Below are positions 1 through 7,641 of a stretch of DNA of 64,000 nt, in pieces (position 1 is the stretch's first letter; every line of letters begins with the position of its first letter). The stretch is taken from contig JBILYK010000008.1 of the NCBI GenBank assembly GCA_044377735.1, positions 1 to 64,000 on the forward strand. The letters run 5' to 3'. Made by a program: the position numbers and the translations under genes. Origin of the DNA: Tabrizicola_A sp044377735 (GTDB taxonomy: Bacteria > Pseudomonadota > Alphaproteobacteria > Rhodobacterales > Rhodobacteraceae). The notes beneath the pieces are model-generated. The model saw nothing but the letters and a program-made list of their open reading frames with translations, had not been told where the DNA came from and did no database searches.

Positions 1-1
1 C

Positions 2-64
2 CTGTACATGAACTTCCTGAACATGTTCATGTTCCTGCTGAGCTTCTTGGGCAACCGCGAATAA
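2..64 (+). CDS. C-terminal end of a Bax inhibitor-1 (YccA-like) membrane protein, partial
   Basis: Only the last 20 codons and a TAA stop are in the window. The peptide is hydrophobic, rich in Leu, Phe and Met (it contains NMFMFLLSFLGNRE), and ends in GNRE. That resembles the usual end of Bax inhibitor-1/YccA proteins in Rhodobacterales, which finish with a last membrane helix followed by a GNR tail. Such proteins are multi-pass inner-membrane proteins implicated in ion leak or membrane protein quality control. A strong terminator follows 27 bases later. The call rests on a short tail and is only likely. Confidence 0.55.
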   Translation: MYMNFLNMFMFLLSFLGNRE

Positions 65-90
65 GCGCAGGCTGCCAGCAGCAATAAGAA

Positions 91-116
91 AAGGCCGGGG
101 GAAACCCCGGCCTTTT
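91..116 (+). terminator. Rho-independent terminator after the Bax inhibitor-like gene
   Basis: A perfect 10-bp stem (AAGGCCGGGG / CCCCGGCCTT) closes a GAAA tetraloop and is followed by TTTTC on the plus strand. The other strand also has a T-rich tail, so it could work both ways. Confidence 0.85.
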
Positions 117-223
117 CAATTGGCACGGCAACTCCTCCAGCCCTGCGGGCAGTCGTCGTAGGCTCTTGCCACAGAATAGACGCACCAGCGATGAGCGCGC
201 GGAACGCGCAACGAAGAGCAGCC

Positions 224-252
224 AAATGAAAAGGCCGCCCAAATGGACGGCC
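224..252 (-). terminator. Rho-independent terminator of rpmG
   Basis: On the minus strand GGCCGTCC and GGGCGGCC pair as an 8-bp stem (one G-U pair) around an ATTT loop, followed by TTTTCATTT. It starts 26 bases after the rpmG stop. The bases between 120 and 224 hold nothing I recognise. Confidence 0.8.
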
Positions 253-278
253 CCTGCATCAGCTTTGGTCGGCAGATC

Positions 279-446
279 TTACTTGATCTTGCCTTCCTTG
301 TATTCGACATGCTCGCGCTTGACGGGGTCATACTTCTTCACGACCATCTTTTCGGTCATGGTACGTGCGTTCTTTTTGGTCACGTAGAAGTGCCCGGTGC
401 CAGCCGTCGAGTTCAGACGGATCTTGATCGTCGCCGGTTTGGCCAT
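279..446 (-). CDS. rpmG: 50S ribosomal protein L33
   Basis: A 55-residue basic protein beginning MAKPATIKIRLNSTAGTGHF, the classical start of proteobacterial L33, a structural protein of the large ribosomal subunit. It lacks the CxxC zinc pairs of the C+ paralogue, so it is the zinc-independent form. The ATG is preceded by AGGAGA at good spacing, which fixes the start. It is monocistronic: its own terminator lies downstream and about 100 bases of non-coding DNA separate it from the next upstream gene on this strand. Length and sequence match the family completely. Confidence 0.97.
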   Translation of the reverse strand: MAKPATIKIRLNSTAGTGHFYVTKKNARTMTEKMVVKKYDPVKREHVEYKEGKIK

Positions 447-548
447 GGTCGTCTCTCCTGCATCGGGAAAACCGCAGTTTCCCCGGTAAAACCTTGAAGA
501 CCGCCTTTTACCCGTGGGCGGGGCAGAGTCAACAGCAAAAGCACGGGT

Positions 549-1742
549 TCAGGCGACCGAGCGCGCGGCCTTTTCGTCCCCGCTGCCCGTGACTTGGGCA
601 GCGGGCTCATCGGCGGTGGCATCCACCTCATCCAGTTGCAGCAAAAGCCGCTGAAACCACGCGGCGGCGGCAGGTTCAAAGGCGGCAGGGCCTGCGGATT
701 GGCGCAGATCAGCCAATTGGGCGCGCAGCCAATCCAGCGCGATCTCTTCTTGGTCGGCCCGGCTGGCTGCGGCCGCGGCATCCTGATAGCGGGCCTGAAA
801 CCACGCCATCGCGGCCGCCTCTAGCGCCGCGATCTGCGGCAGGCCGCGAATCTGCGCCTCGATCGGGGTGACCTGCGCGCGAAAGCGGACGAGCGATTTG
901 CTTTCGACCTCGTTGCGGTCGACCAGACGGTAGAAGTCCGATCCGATCACCCGCTTTTTGTTCTTGCGCCCGTTGGCATCGCCGCGGGCGTGTTTCAAGA
1001 GATGCAGATCGTCGGATTTGACATGGTGGTGATGCAGACTGGCATGGGCCCATGTGCAGTGCGCGGCCTCGACCGGATAGCCCGATTTGCGTTTGGACAT
1101 CAGCGCATCGACCGGCATCGGCAGACCTGCCGTGTTGACCACCACCGGCACCCGCTTTTTCCACGGCAGTTTCGGGGTATGCACCCCCATCATCTTGAAC
1201 CGCTGCGGGCGAAAGAGGGTCTTGAACCCGACCTGCGCCATAGCCCCCGGCACCGGAACATCGCGTTCGCAGCGGGTGAAGGTTTCCACCACCGACCCGC
1301 CGTGCCAGCTTGCGACACTGGCGCTGCCGAAGTGCCGCCATTGGATGGCAATCGCATCAACACCGGGATGAAGCGCGATGAGATCCTCGACCCGGCGCGC
1401 GCCGACTTCGATGTTGAGGTATTCATCGGCATCAATGTGCAAGACCCACCCCGCCTGTCGCACCTGCGGCAGGGCAAAGGCCATCTCCAGCGCCTGTTTT
1501 TGAATGGTGCCCGCCAGATAGGGGCCGGGGTTGTCGTAATGCTCGACGGGCAGAACGTCCGCCATGGCGTCCAACAGCCGGTCGGTGCCATCTGAACAAT
1601 CGTTGGTATAGACGATGATGCGGTCGAACCCCGCCGCCAGATGATGCGCCACCCATTCCACCACAAAGAGCGCCTCATTGCGCATGCAGGCCACGATGAC
1701 CTTTTCGGCAGCCTTCTCGGTGGGTGTATCGGGTTTGCGCAT
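549..1742 (-). CDS. Glycosyltransferase family 2 protein (Glyco_tranf_2_4 type)
   Basis: A 397-residue soluble protein. The N-terminal half has a GT-A fold signature: ACMRNE near residues 18-23, the NDCSDGT loop at 47-53 and IDADE at 103-107, the DxD-like metal and sugar-nucleotide site. This pattern matches the Glyco_tranf_2_4 group, common in Rhodobacterales and usually tied to capsule, lipopolysaccharide or glycan decoration. The C-terminal 120 residues are Ala-rich, probably helical, and look variable. There is no signal peptide or membrane helix, so it should act in the cytoplasm. It stands alone between rpmG and rnpB, so the acceptor cannot be inferred. Confidence 0.8.
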   Translation of the reverse strand: MRKPDTPTEKAAEKVIVACMRNEALFVVEWVAHHLAAGFDRIIVYTNDCSDGTDRLLDAMADVLPVEHYDNPGPYLAGTIQKQALEMAFALPQVRQAGWVLHIDADEYLNIEVGARRVEDLIALHPGVDAIAIQWRHFGSASVASWHGGSVVETFTRCERDVPVPGAMAQVGFKTLFRPQRFKMMGVHTPKLPWKKRVPVVVNTAGLPMPVDALMSKRKSGYPVEAAHCTWAHASLHHHHVKSDDLHLLKHARGDANGRKNKKRVIGSDFYRLVDRNEVESKSLVRFRAQVTPIEAQIRGLPQIAALEAAAMAWFQARYQDAAAAASRADQEEIALDWLRAQLADLRQSAGPAAFEPAAAAWFQRLLLQLDEVDATADEPAAQVTGSGDEKAARSVA

Positions 1743-1831
1743 GTGTGAAACGGACAGATTGAAAAGGAATTTGACGAAAACTATTCACCATTTTGCGCCA
1801 AACCGCCACGACATTTCACAGCTTGGGTAAA

Positions 1832-2274
1832 TTGCGCGGAGGGCCTGTAAGCCGGATTCTGTCCCGGGGCCCCGGCTTGCACCGCTGCCCCTTGGATGAC
1901 CATTCCTCTGCCGCACCCGTTACCGGGGCGGTCAAGCTGCCAACCCGGACCTTTGGGCTGAAGTGTCCCTGTGGAGGTCTCTGACCGCCCGAAGGCATGT
2001 GGCCAGACCTTTCCACGCAAGGTCCCTATTCGGCATTGCTCCGGGTGGGGCTTGCCATACCGTTCTTGTTGCCAAGACCGTGGTGGGCTCTTACCCCACC
2101 GTTTCACCCTCACCATGGATCCGCCGAACGCAATTGCCCGGCACCATGGCAGACTTTTCTCTGTGGCGCTTTCCCTGGGGTTACCCCCGCCGGGCGTTAC
2201 CCGGCACCCTTCCTTCATGGAGTCCGGACTTTCCTCGAGGTTTGCACCCCGCGGTCATCCAGCCCTCCGCGCAA
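1832..2274 (-). ncRNA. rnpB: RNase P RNA, bacterial class A
   Basis: On the minus strand the 5' and 3' ends pair in a perfect 13-bp P1 helix (TTGCGCGGAGGGC with GCCCTCCGCGCAA). Just inside the 5' end is GAGGAAAGTCCGGACTCC (conserved region I), and near the 3' end ACAGAATCCGGCTTAC (conserved region V); these make the P4 core. The GGTAAGAGCCCACC and GGCAACAAGAACGG type segments are also present. Length, about 443 nt, is normal. The RNA is the catalytic part of RNase P, which trims tRNA 5' leaders. Ends are set by P1 and could differ by a few bases. Confidence 0.96.
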
Positions 2275-2385
2275 GGGCCAGATACGGGCAAAGGGGCCGC
2301 TCATCAAGCCCTGAAGGGCATTCTTCGCTTGCGCTGCGACAACAGGGGCAATTGCGGCAGGGCGGACGTTGGGCAAAGCTGCACT

Positions 2386-2856
2386 ATGGACCCCGATCTT
2401 GTCGCCCCCCGCGCCCGCCTGGCCTATTACGACCGCCAGAGCTTGACCCTGCCCCAGCCAATGACCCCGCTGGAGGTCTGGCGGCGGATGATGGCGCGGC
2501 CTTTGCCGCTGATCGGGTTGGCCTTTGCCATCCGCGATGCCATTGCCGCGCGGTTTGGTGTGAAACGGATCAGCGGGTTTTCTGGCCAAGCGGTTGCTGA
2601 TGTTCAGGCAGGCGACAAACTGGATTTCTTTCTGGTCGAAAGGATCACCCCCACAGCCCTGACCCTGACCGAGCGTGACCGCCATCTGGATGTGATGATT
2701 TCGGTCACGGTGGCGGGCTGTGATCTGGCGATCACCGCATCTGTCATCACCCACAACACCTTTGGCCGCGCCTATATGCTGCCCGTAGCCCCGGCGCATA
2801 AGCTGATCGTCTGGGCCATGCTGCGGCGGCTGCGGCGGGATCTGGGCAGGGTCTGA
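2386..2856 (+). CDS. DUF2867 domain-containing protein
   Basis: A 156-residue protein with the DUF2867 layout: a short N-terminal segment, a helical VWRRMMARPLPLIGLAFAIRD region, a beta-rich middle (LDFFLVERITPTALTLTERD, then LDVMISVTV) and a C-terminal MLPVAPAHKLIVWAMLRRL helix. The family has no established function; it occurs alone or fused to NAD-dependent sugar epimerase-like proteins. The frame runs open further upstream, but that part crosses the rnpB gene, so the ATG at 2386 just after rnpB is chosen. No partner gene is obvious. Confidence 0.8.
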   Translation: MDPDLVAPRARLAYYDRQSLTLPQPMTPLEVWRRMMARPLPLIGLAFAIRDAIAARFGVKRISGFSGQAVADVQAGDKLDFFLVERITPTALTLTERDRHLDVMISVTVAGCDLAITASVITHNTFGRAYMLPVAPAHKLIVWAMLRRLRRDLGRV

Positions 2857-2884
2857 AAGGGCACGCCCCGGCCCGGTGGCGGAT

Positions 2885-2917
2885 GCCTCCGGCGGGAGTA
2901 TTTCAAAAGGCGCAAAT
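2885..2917 (+). repeat. Interspersed CTCC-GGCG-GGAG hairpin repeat, copy 1
   Basis: GCCTCCGGCGGGAGTATTT followed by CAAAAGGCGCAAAT. It is nearly identical to the copy at 33401-33434. The core folds as a short hairpin (CTCC-GGCG-GGAG). It ends at the stop codon of the minus-strand amidase gene. Confidence 0.75.
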
Positions 2918-3570
2918 CATAGAGGGGTGGCCATGGCGCGGGCGAGGATGTCGGCGGTGGCGCGGTCGTCTGGGGTTTCCGCGCCTGTGGCCCAAGGCCG
3001 GAAGCGCAGGCGAAAGGCAGCAAGGCGGGCCATGTCAGGGGCGTCGGGATAGCCGATGCGGGTCAGACTGCCTGACAGGGGCGCATCAGGGTTTCCCCGG
3101 CCCTCGGGCCAGACCGAAAGACCCTGCAGCGCAAGGCGGCGCCAATCGAACCGCGCGCCAGGGTCGGATTTTCGCGTGGGCGCCATATCGGAATGGCCAA
3201 TGACCCGGTGAGGAGCAATGGCCCAGCGCACCATGATCTTTTGGAGCAACGCCTCCAGTGCCGCCATCTGCGGCTCGGAGAAGGGTTGGCTGCCATCATT
3301 GGCCAGTTCGATGCCGATGGAATGGCTGTTGATATCCTCAAGTCCGGCCCAATGGCCCGCACCGGCGTGCCAGGCGCGGTGGCGTTCATCAACCAAGGCT
3401 TCGACTGCGCCTGTCTCGGAAATCAGCCAATGGGCGGAGACCTCGGCAGCGGGGTCGCAGAGCCGTGCGCGGGCGGCCTCGCAGGAAAGCGCCGTGTAAT
3501 GGATCACCACCAGCGACGGTGAAACGCCCTGCCGCCGCTCACCGAAATTCGGCGAGGGGAAAGAGGTCAT
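2917..3570 (-). CDS. N-acetylmuramoyl-L-alanine amidase (AmpD/Amidase_2 type)
   Basis: A 217-residue Amidase_2 protein. Expected zinc ligands are His24 (VVIHYTA), His126 (IGHSD) and Asp136 (KSDPG), with Glu88 (IGIELAND) as catalytic acid. These fit AmpD-like enzymes, which cut the lactyl-amide bond between MurNAc or anhydro-MurNAc and the peptide during peptidoglycan recycling. No signal peptide is visible, which favours a cytoplasmic recycling role, although AmiD-like periplasmic relatives exist. The start ATG overlaps the stop of the upstream lipoprotein gene by four bases, so the two are translationally coupled. Confidence 0.88.
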   Translation of the reverse strand: MTSFPSPNFGERRQGVSPSLVVIHYTALSCEAARARLCDPAAEVSAHWLISETGAVEALVDERHRAWHAGAGHWAGLEDINSHSIGIELANDGSQPFSEPQMAALEALLQKIMVRWAIAPHRVIGHSDMAPTRKSDPGARFDWRRLALQGLSVWPEGRGNPDAPLSGSLTRIGYPDAPDMARLAAFRLRFRPWATGAETPDDRATADILARAMATPL

Positions 3571-4379
3571 TGCAGGGCAGTGCGGAAGGGGGATGGGTCC
3601 CAGCTGCAGGCATAGCCGTCGCCGTCAGGGTCGAGGCCCCGGCGGTCGCGTTCGGGGCCACCGGCGGCCAAGAAGGCCTCTTGCGCCTGATCGGCCGAGG
3701 TGAATTGCCGGCAGGCCGCGTCGGCGCTTTGCAAGCGCAGCTTGCCGCGCTTGTACATCTGAGCGCCGACCGGATGGTTGGTGGACAGCGCAAAGGCCAC
3801 AATCGGCGCGCCACCGACATCGCCCGTGCGTTGCGGCAGCACGGTAGGCTGATCCACCTGATACTGCGCGCGGTTGCGCTCGATCCGGGCCTTGTCGCTT
3901 TCAATGGATTCGCGGGCGCTGACGGCTTCGAAGTCGTTTTCATCCGAGATCGACGGATTGATATTCGCCATCTCGCCGCTTTCTTCCTTGATCGTCAGCG
4001 GCGCATTGCCGCGCGGGCGCTGGCCGTTGGCGTCGAGCGTCACAGATGCCATCTGTTCGGGCGCAAGGGTCGAGGCCATGGGAACGGTCGGGGCCGAACC
4101 GATCACCGCACCTGTCAGCGGAACATCCGTGCCGCCAGCGGAGGCAACTCCGGTCGCACGGTCAATCGCGGCAGAGGCGGTGGCGGGCGAGAACCCTGCG
4201 CTGGGGGCTATGGCCGTGGCGGTTCCCATCGGATCAAGCGGGGCGGTGGGCATTACCGTTTCGGCGTTGCGCACGTAAGAATTATAATCGCTGAACCCCA
4301 CACCAGAGGTGGAATCCGGCACCGGGGGGGAACAGGCTGCAAGTCCAAGACCTGCGGCAACAAACAGAAGAACGCGCAT
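3567..4379 (-). CDS. Predicted lipoprotein with C-terminal excalibur-type calcium-binding motif
   Basis: A 270-residue protein. The start at 4379 has GAAGG eight bases upstream; the longer frame has no such site. Residues 1-16 form a lipoprotein signal with lipobox LAAC (Cys16). A long low-complexity Ala/Pro/Thr-rich region follows, with a charged helical stretch in the middle. The last 50 residues contain a Cys-rich segment ending LDPDGDGYACSWDPSPFR, which resembles the excalibur DxDxDGxAC motif of extracellular calcium-binding domains. It is coupled to the downstream amidase, which suggests a cell-wall role, but the function is unknown. Confidence 0.72.
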   Translation of the reverse strand: MRVLLFVAAGLGLAACSPPVPDSTSGVGFSDYNSYVRNAETVMPTAPLDPMGTATAIAPSAGFSPATASAAIDRATGVASAGGTDVPLTGAVIGSAPTVPMASTLAPEQMASVTLDANGQRPRGNAPLTIKEESGEMANINPSISDENDFEAVSARESIESDKARIERNRAQYQVDQPTVLPQRTGDVGGAPIVAFALSTNHPVGAQMYKRGKLRLQSADAACRQFTSADQAQEAFLAAGGPERDRRGLDPDGDGYACSWDPSPFRTALQ

Positions 4380-4416
4380 GGTATATGCCTTCATGGGAAG
4401 AACGCTTTGCCGCCCA

Positions 4417-5913
4417 TTACCACCATTTTTCCGGCTTGGAAACAAAGCCCGCAGCGCGCTCCAGCACATAGGCGTGATTGAGCAAGGCCCCCTCTTCCCA
4501 AGGCCGACCGATCAGTTGCAGGCCCAAGGGCAGGCCCTTGGCATCGACCCCGACCGGGACGGCCACACCGGGCAGGCCCGCAAGGTTCACCGTGATGGTG
4601 AACACATCGTTGAGATACATCTCGACCGGATCCTTGCTGCCCATTTCGCCCAGACCAAAGGCGCTGGACGGGGTGGTGGGGGTGAGGATGCAATCGATCC
4701 CGGCGGCAAAGGCCTGTTCGAAGTCGCGCTTGATCAGGGCGCGCACCTTGCGGGCGCGGTTGTAATAGGCATCATAGAACCCTGCCGACAGCACATAGGT
4801 GCCCACCATGATGCGGCGCTGAACCTCGGGGCCAAAGCCCTCGGCGCGGGTTTTTTCATACATCTCGGTGATGCCATCGCCTGCCGCCAGTTTGGCGCGA
4901 TGGCCATAGCGCACCCCGTCATAGCGCGCGAGGTTCGACGAGGCTTCGGCAGGTGCGATCACGTAATAGGCGGGCAGCGCGTATTTCGTATGCGGCAACG
5001 AGATATCGACAATCTCGGCACCCGCATCGCGCAGCATGTCAATGCCCTTTTGCCACAGGGCATCAATCTCGGCAGGTATCCCGTCCAGACGGTATTCGCG
5101 CGGAATGCCGATCTTTTTGCCGCGAATGTCGCCGGTTAGCGCAGCCTCAAAATCCGGCACCGGGATATCGGCCGAGGTCGAGTCCTTGGCGTCATGGCCT
5201 GCCATTGCGCCAAGGAAAATCGCCGCATCGCGCACCGTTTTGGTCATCGGCCCGGCCTGATCGAGGGACGAGGCAAAGGCGACAATACCCCAGCGCGAGA
5301 CCCGGCCATAGGTCGGCTTGATGCCCACAATCCCGGTAAAGGCCGCAGGCTGGCGGATCGATCCGCCGGTGTCGGTGCCGGTTGCCGCAAGGCAGAGGTC
5401 CGCCGCCACAGCCGCCGCCGAGCCGCCCGAAGACCCGCCCGGCGTCAACTGCCGGTCGTCAATCTTCCACGGGCTGACCGAGGGGCCATAGCACGAGGAT
5501 TCGTTGGACGAGCCCATGGCAAACTCGTCCATGTTCAGCTTGCCCAGCATCACCGCGCCCGCATCAAAGAGCTTGGCGGTGACAGTGGATTCATATTCGG
5601 GCTTAAAGCCCTTAAGCACGTTCGAGGCGGCCTGCGATGGCACGCCCTTGGTGCAAAAGAGGTCCTTGATGCCCAAGGGTATGCCGCACATCGAAGGCGA
5701 CTGCGATCCAGCCTCCTTGTCGGCTTTCAGCCGCGCGTCGGCGGCGCGGGCCTGTTCCAGCGCGATCTCGGGGGTCTTGTGCACAAAAGCGTTCAGCGCG
5801 TCGCCCGCGTCCATCGCCGTGAGACACGACATCGTCAGATCTACCGCCGTGATCTCGCCCTTGCGCAGCGCATCGCGGGCGGCCTCGATGGTCCAGCTGT
5901 TTGGGGTGGTCAT
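4417..5913 (-). CDS. gatA: Asp-tRNA(Asn)/Glu-tRNA(Gln) amidotransferase subunit A
   Basis: A 498-residue amidase-signature protein. The Ser-cisSer-Lys machinery is visible: Lys83 (GIPLGIKDLF), the GGSSGGS loop near 159-165 and Ser185 in DTGGSIRQP. GatA releases ammonia from glutamine, which GatB uses to amidate mischarged Glu-tRNA(Gln) or Asp-tRNA(Asn). The start MTTPNSWTIE is chosen because it sits four bases after the gatC stop and matches family N-termini; the frame continues upstream but would overlap gatC. gatB is not in the window, as is usual in Rhodobacterales. Confidence 0.96.
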   Translation of the reverse strand: MTTPNSWTIEAARDALRKGEITAVDLTMSCLTAMDAGDALNAFVHKTPEIALEQARAADARLKADKEAGSQSPSMCGIPLGIKDLFCTKGVPSQAASNVLKGFKPEYESTVTAKLFDAGAVMLGKLNMDEFAMGSSNESSCYGPSVSPWKIDDRQLTPGGSSGGSAAAVAADLCLAATGTDTGGSIRQPAAFTGIVGIKPTYGRVSRWGIVAFASSLDQAGPMTKTVRDAAIFLGAMAGHDAKDSTSADIPVPDFEAALTGDIRGKKIGIPREYRLDGIPAEIDALWQKGIDMLRDAGAEIVDISLPHTKYALPAYYVIAPAEASSNLARYDGVRYGHRAKLAAGDGITEMYEKTRAEGFGPEVQRRIMVGTYVLSAGFYDAYYNRARKVRALIKRDFEQAFAAGIDCILTPTTPSSAFGLGEMGSKDPVEMYLNDVFTITVNLAGLPGVAVPVGVDAKGLPLGLQLIGRPWEEGALLNHAYVLERAAGFVSKPEKWW

Positions 5914-5917
5914 CGGC

Positions 5918-6205
5918 TTACTCCACAACCTTCGGGACGGCGAAGAACCCTTCGCGGGCATCGGGTGCATTCTTCAGGACCTGCGCCTGAATATTGCCGT
6001 CGGTCACCACATCGGCCCGGCGCTTCAGCCGCATCGGCGTGACCGAGGTCATCGGCTCGATCCCGTCGACGTTGACCTCGTTCAACTGCTCCATGAGGCC
6101 CAAAATCCCCGACAATTCGCGGGCCAGATCCGGCAGAGCCGCCTCTTCCACCCGGATCCGGGCCAGCTTGGCCACCTTGCGGGCGGTATCAATGTCGATC
6201 GACAT
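5918..6205 (-). CDS. gatC: Asp-tRNA(Asn)/Glu-tRNA(Gln) amidotransferase subunit C
   Basis: A 95-residue protein starting MSIDIDTARKVAKLARIRV and ending with the typical GatC tail (DAREGFFAVPKVVE). GatC is the small subunit that wraps around and stabilises the GatA-GatB interface. It is the first gene of a gatC-gatA operon with a four-base gap. Size and pattern match the family. Confidence 0.95.
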   Translation of the reverse strand: MSIDIDTARKVAKLARIRVEEAALPDLARELSGILGLMEQLNEVNVDGIEPMTSVTPMRLKRRADVVTDGNIQAQVLKNAPDAREGFFAVPKVVE

Positions 6206-6417
6206 GGGAAACCTCGTGGAGTGTTTCGCCCCGTTTAGCCCCCCGCCTCTTTGGCTGCAAGGCTTTGGGTGGGGTTTCCTGATGGGGGACCGTGGCCAAG
6301 GCTTTGGTCCGCATCAGATTGGGCGGCGGCGTAATCGGCGGCGAAGGTTCGGTTTTGGCGAAAGCCGAAACTGCACTAGATTGGTTTTATGGGTTCGCAG
6401 CCATTCAGGGGACGATC

Positions 6418-7110
6418 ATGCAGATCATTTGGCTTGGCCATTCCAGCTTTCGCATCGAGATCGAAAAGGCGGTTCTTCTGATCGACCCCTGGCTGACCGG
6501 CAACCCGATGTTCCCCGCGCCGCGCCGGGCCGAGGCGATTGCCGGGGCCACGCATATTCTGGTGACCCATGGCCACAGCGACCATGCGACCGATGCGGCG
6601 GCGTTGGCGAAAGAGCTGAACATCCCGGTGGTCGGTATCTATGACCTGACGGGCTGGCTTGCCACCCAGCATGGCATTGACAGCATCGGGTTTAACAAGG
6701 GCGGCACGGTCCGCTTGGGCGGGGCGGCTGTGACCATGGTCAATGCCAGTCATTCTTCGTCCATTTCCACCGCCGATGGCCCGCGCTATGCGGGCGCCGA
6801 GGTGGGGTTCATGATCGCGGGCGACGGCCACACGATCTATGTCTCGGGCGATACTGACATCATGGCCGATATGGGCTGGATGGGCGATCTGCACAAACCC
6901 GACATCGGCATTCTGGCGGCAGGCGGGCATTACACCATGGACATGGCCCGCGCCGCCTATGCGGCCAAGACCTACTTTGATTTCAAGATCATCATCCCCT
7001 GCCACTACCGCACCTTCCCGGCATTGGAGCAATCAGCCAAGGTGCTGGCCGATGCCCTGCCCGGCGTGCGGGTGATTGAACCGCAGGTGCTGGACCCGAT
7101 CCGGCTTTAG
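6418..7110 (+). CDS. UPF0173-type metal-dependent hydrolase
   Basis: A 230-residue protein of the metallo-beta-lactamase fold. The metal-binding motif THGHSDH (residues 50-56) gives His51, His53, Asp55 and His56; further ligands are expected in the SHSSSISTADG, SGDTDIM and CHYRTFP segments. UPF0173 proteins are widespread, lack a firm substrate and are generally called metal-dependent hydrolases. The start MQIIWLGHSS is supported by AGGGGA upstream; the frame extends 42 codons further without family support. Its stop overlaps the stop of tadA (convergent genes, TAA/TAG sharing bases). Confidence 0.9.
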   Translation: MQIIWLGHSSFRIEIEKAVLLIDPWLTGNPMFPAPRRAEAIAGATHILVTHGHSDHATDAAALAKELNIPVVGIYDLTGWLATQHGIDSIGFNKGGTVRLGGAAVTMVNASHSSSISTADGPRYAGAEVGFMIAGDGHTIYVSGDTDIMADMGWMGDLHKPDIGILAAGGHYTMDMARAAYAAKTYFDFKIIIPCHYRTFPALEQSAKVLADALPGVRVIEPQVLDPIRL

Positions 7111-7565
7111 CGCCGCTCGGCGAAAAACGCCTTCAAAAGCGCCTCCGCCTCGAGCGCGCCGATCCCGTCATAAACCTCGGGCACGTGATGGCACTGAGGG
7201 TGCGTAAACACCCGCGCGCCCACGGCCACCCCACCCGATTTCGGATCAGCCGCGCCGTAGTAGAGCCGCCCCACGCGTGCCGCCGAAATGGCAGCGGCGC
7301 ACATCGGACAGGGCTCCAGCGTCACATATAGGTCAGCCTCGCCCAACCGCTCGCTGCCCAAGGCCGCACAGGCGGCGCGGATCGCCAATATCTCGGCATG
7401 GGCGGTCGGGTCGGTGAACTCGCGCGTCCGGTTGCCCGCCCGCGCCACCACGGCCCCGCCGATCACCACGCAGGCCCCCACCGGCACCTCACCGCGTGCG
7501 CCCGCCGCCCGCGCCTCGTCCAGTGCGACGGCCATGAAACTTTGAAACCCGCGTTGCTCTTTCAT
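7107..7565 (-). CDS. tadA: tRNA-specific adenosine deaminase
   Basis: A 152-residue cytidine/deoxycytidylate deaminase-fold enzyme. The zinc site is complete: HAE (56-58) and PCPMC (Cys86, Cys89), with Glu58 as proton shuttle. TadA converts A34 to inosine in tRNA-Arg(ACG). The ATG at 7565 gives a normal N-terminus; a second Met at residue 11 is possible. It is divergent from rluB, with a GC-rich hairpin in the 76-bp space between the two starts. Confidence 0.94.
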   Translation of the reverse strand: MKEQRGFQSFMAVALDEARAAGARGEVPVGACVVIGGAVVARAGNRTREFTDPTAHAEILAIRAACAALGSERLGEADLYVTLEPCPMCAAAISAARVGRLYYGAADPKSGGVAVGARVFTHPQCHHVPEVYDGIGALEAEALLKAFFAERR

Positions 7566-7589
7566 CTTGGCTCAAATACTCTCGGGGGT

Positions 7590-7610
7590 CCGGGGGTGGA
7601 AAACCCCCGG
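7590..7610. repeat. GC-rich hairpin between tadA and rluB
   Basis: CCGGGGG and CCCCCGG pair over a seven-base A-rich loop. With the preceding AAATACTCTCGGGGG it resembles hairpin-bearing spacers elsewhere in the window (41576-41605, 55602-55646). It lies in the shared leader of two divergent genes. Confidence 0.55.
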
Positions 7611-7641
7611 GGCTGGCCACCCCGCGCCAAGGATGAACGTC

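Noticed and set aside
120..224. Possible small RNA or tRNA between two terminators
   Set aside because: No cloverleaf, no conserved T-loop and no promoter could be seen.
1781..2218. Open frames on both strands across 1.8-2.3 kb
   Set aside because: They lie within rnpB; the region follows RNA structure, including a 13-bp P1 helix, not codon usage.
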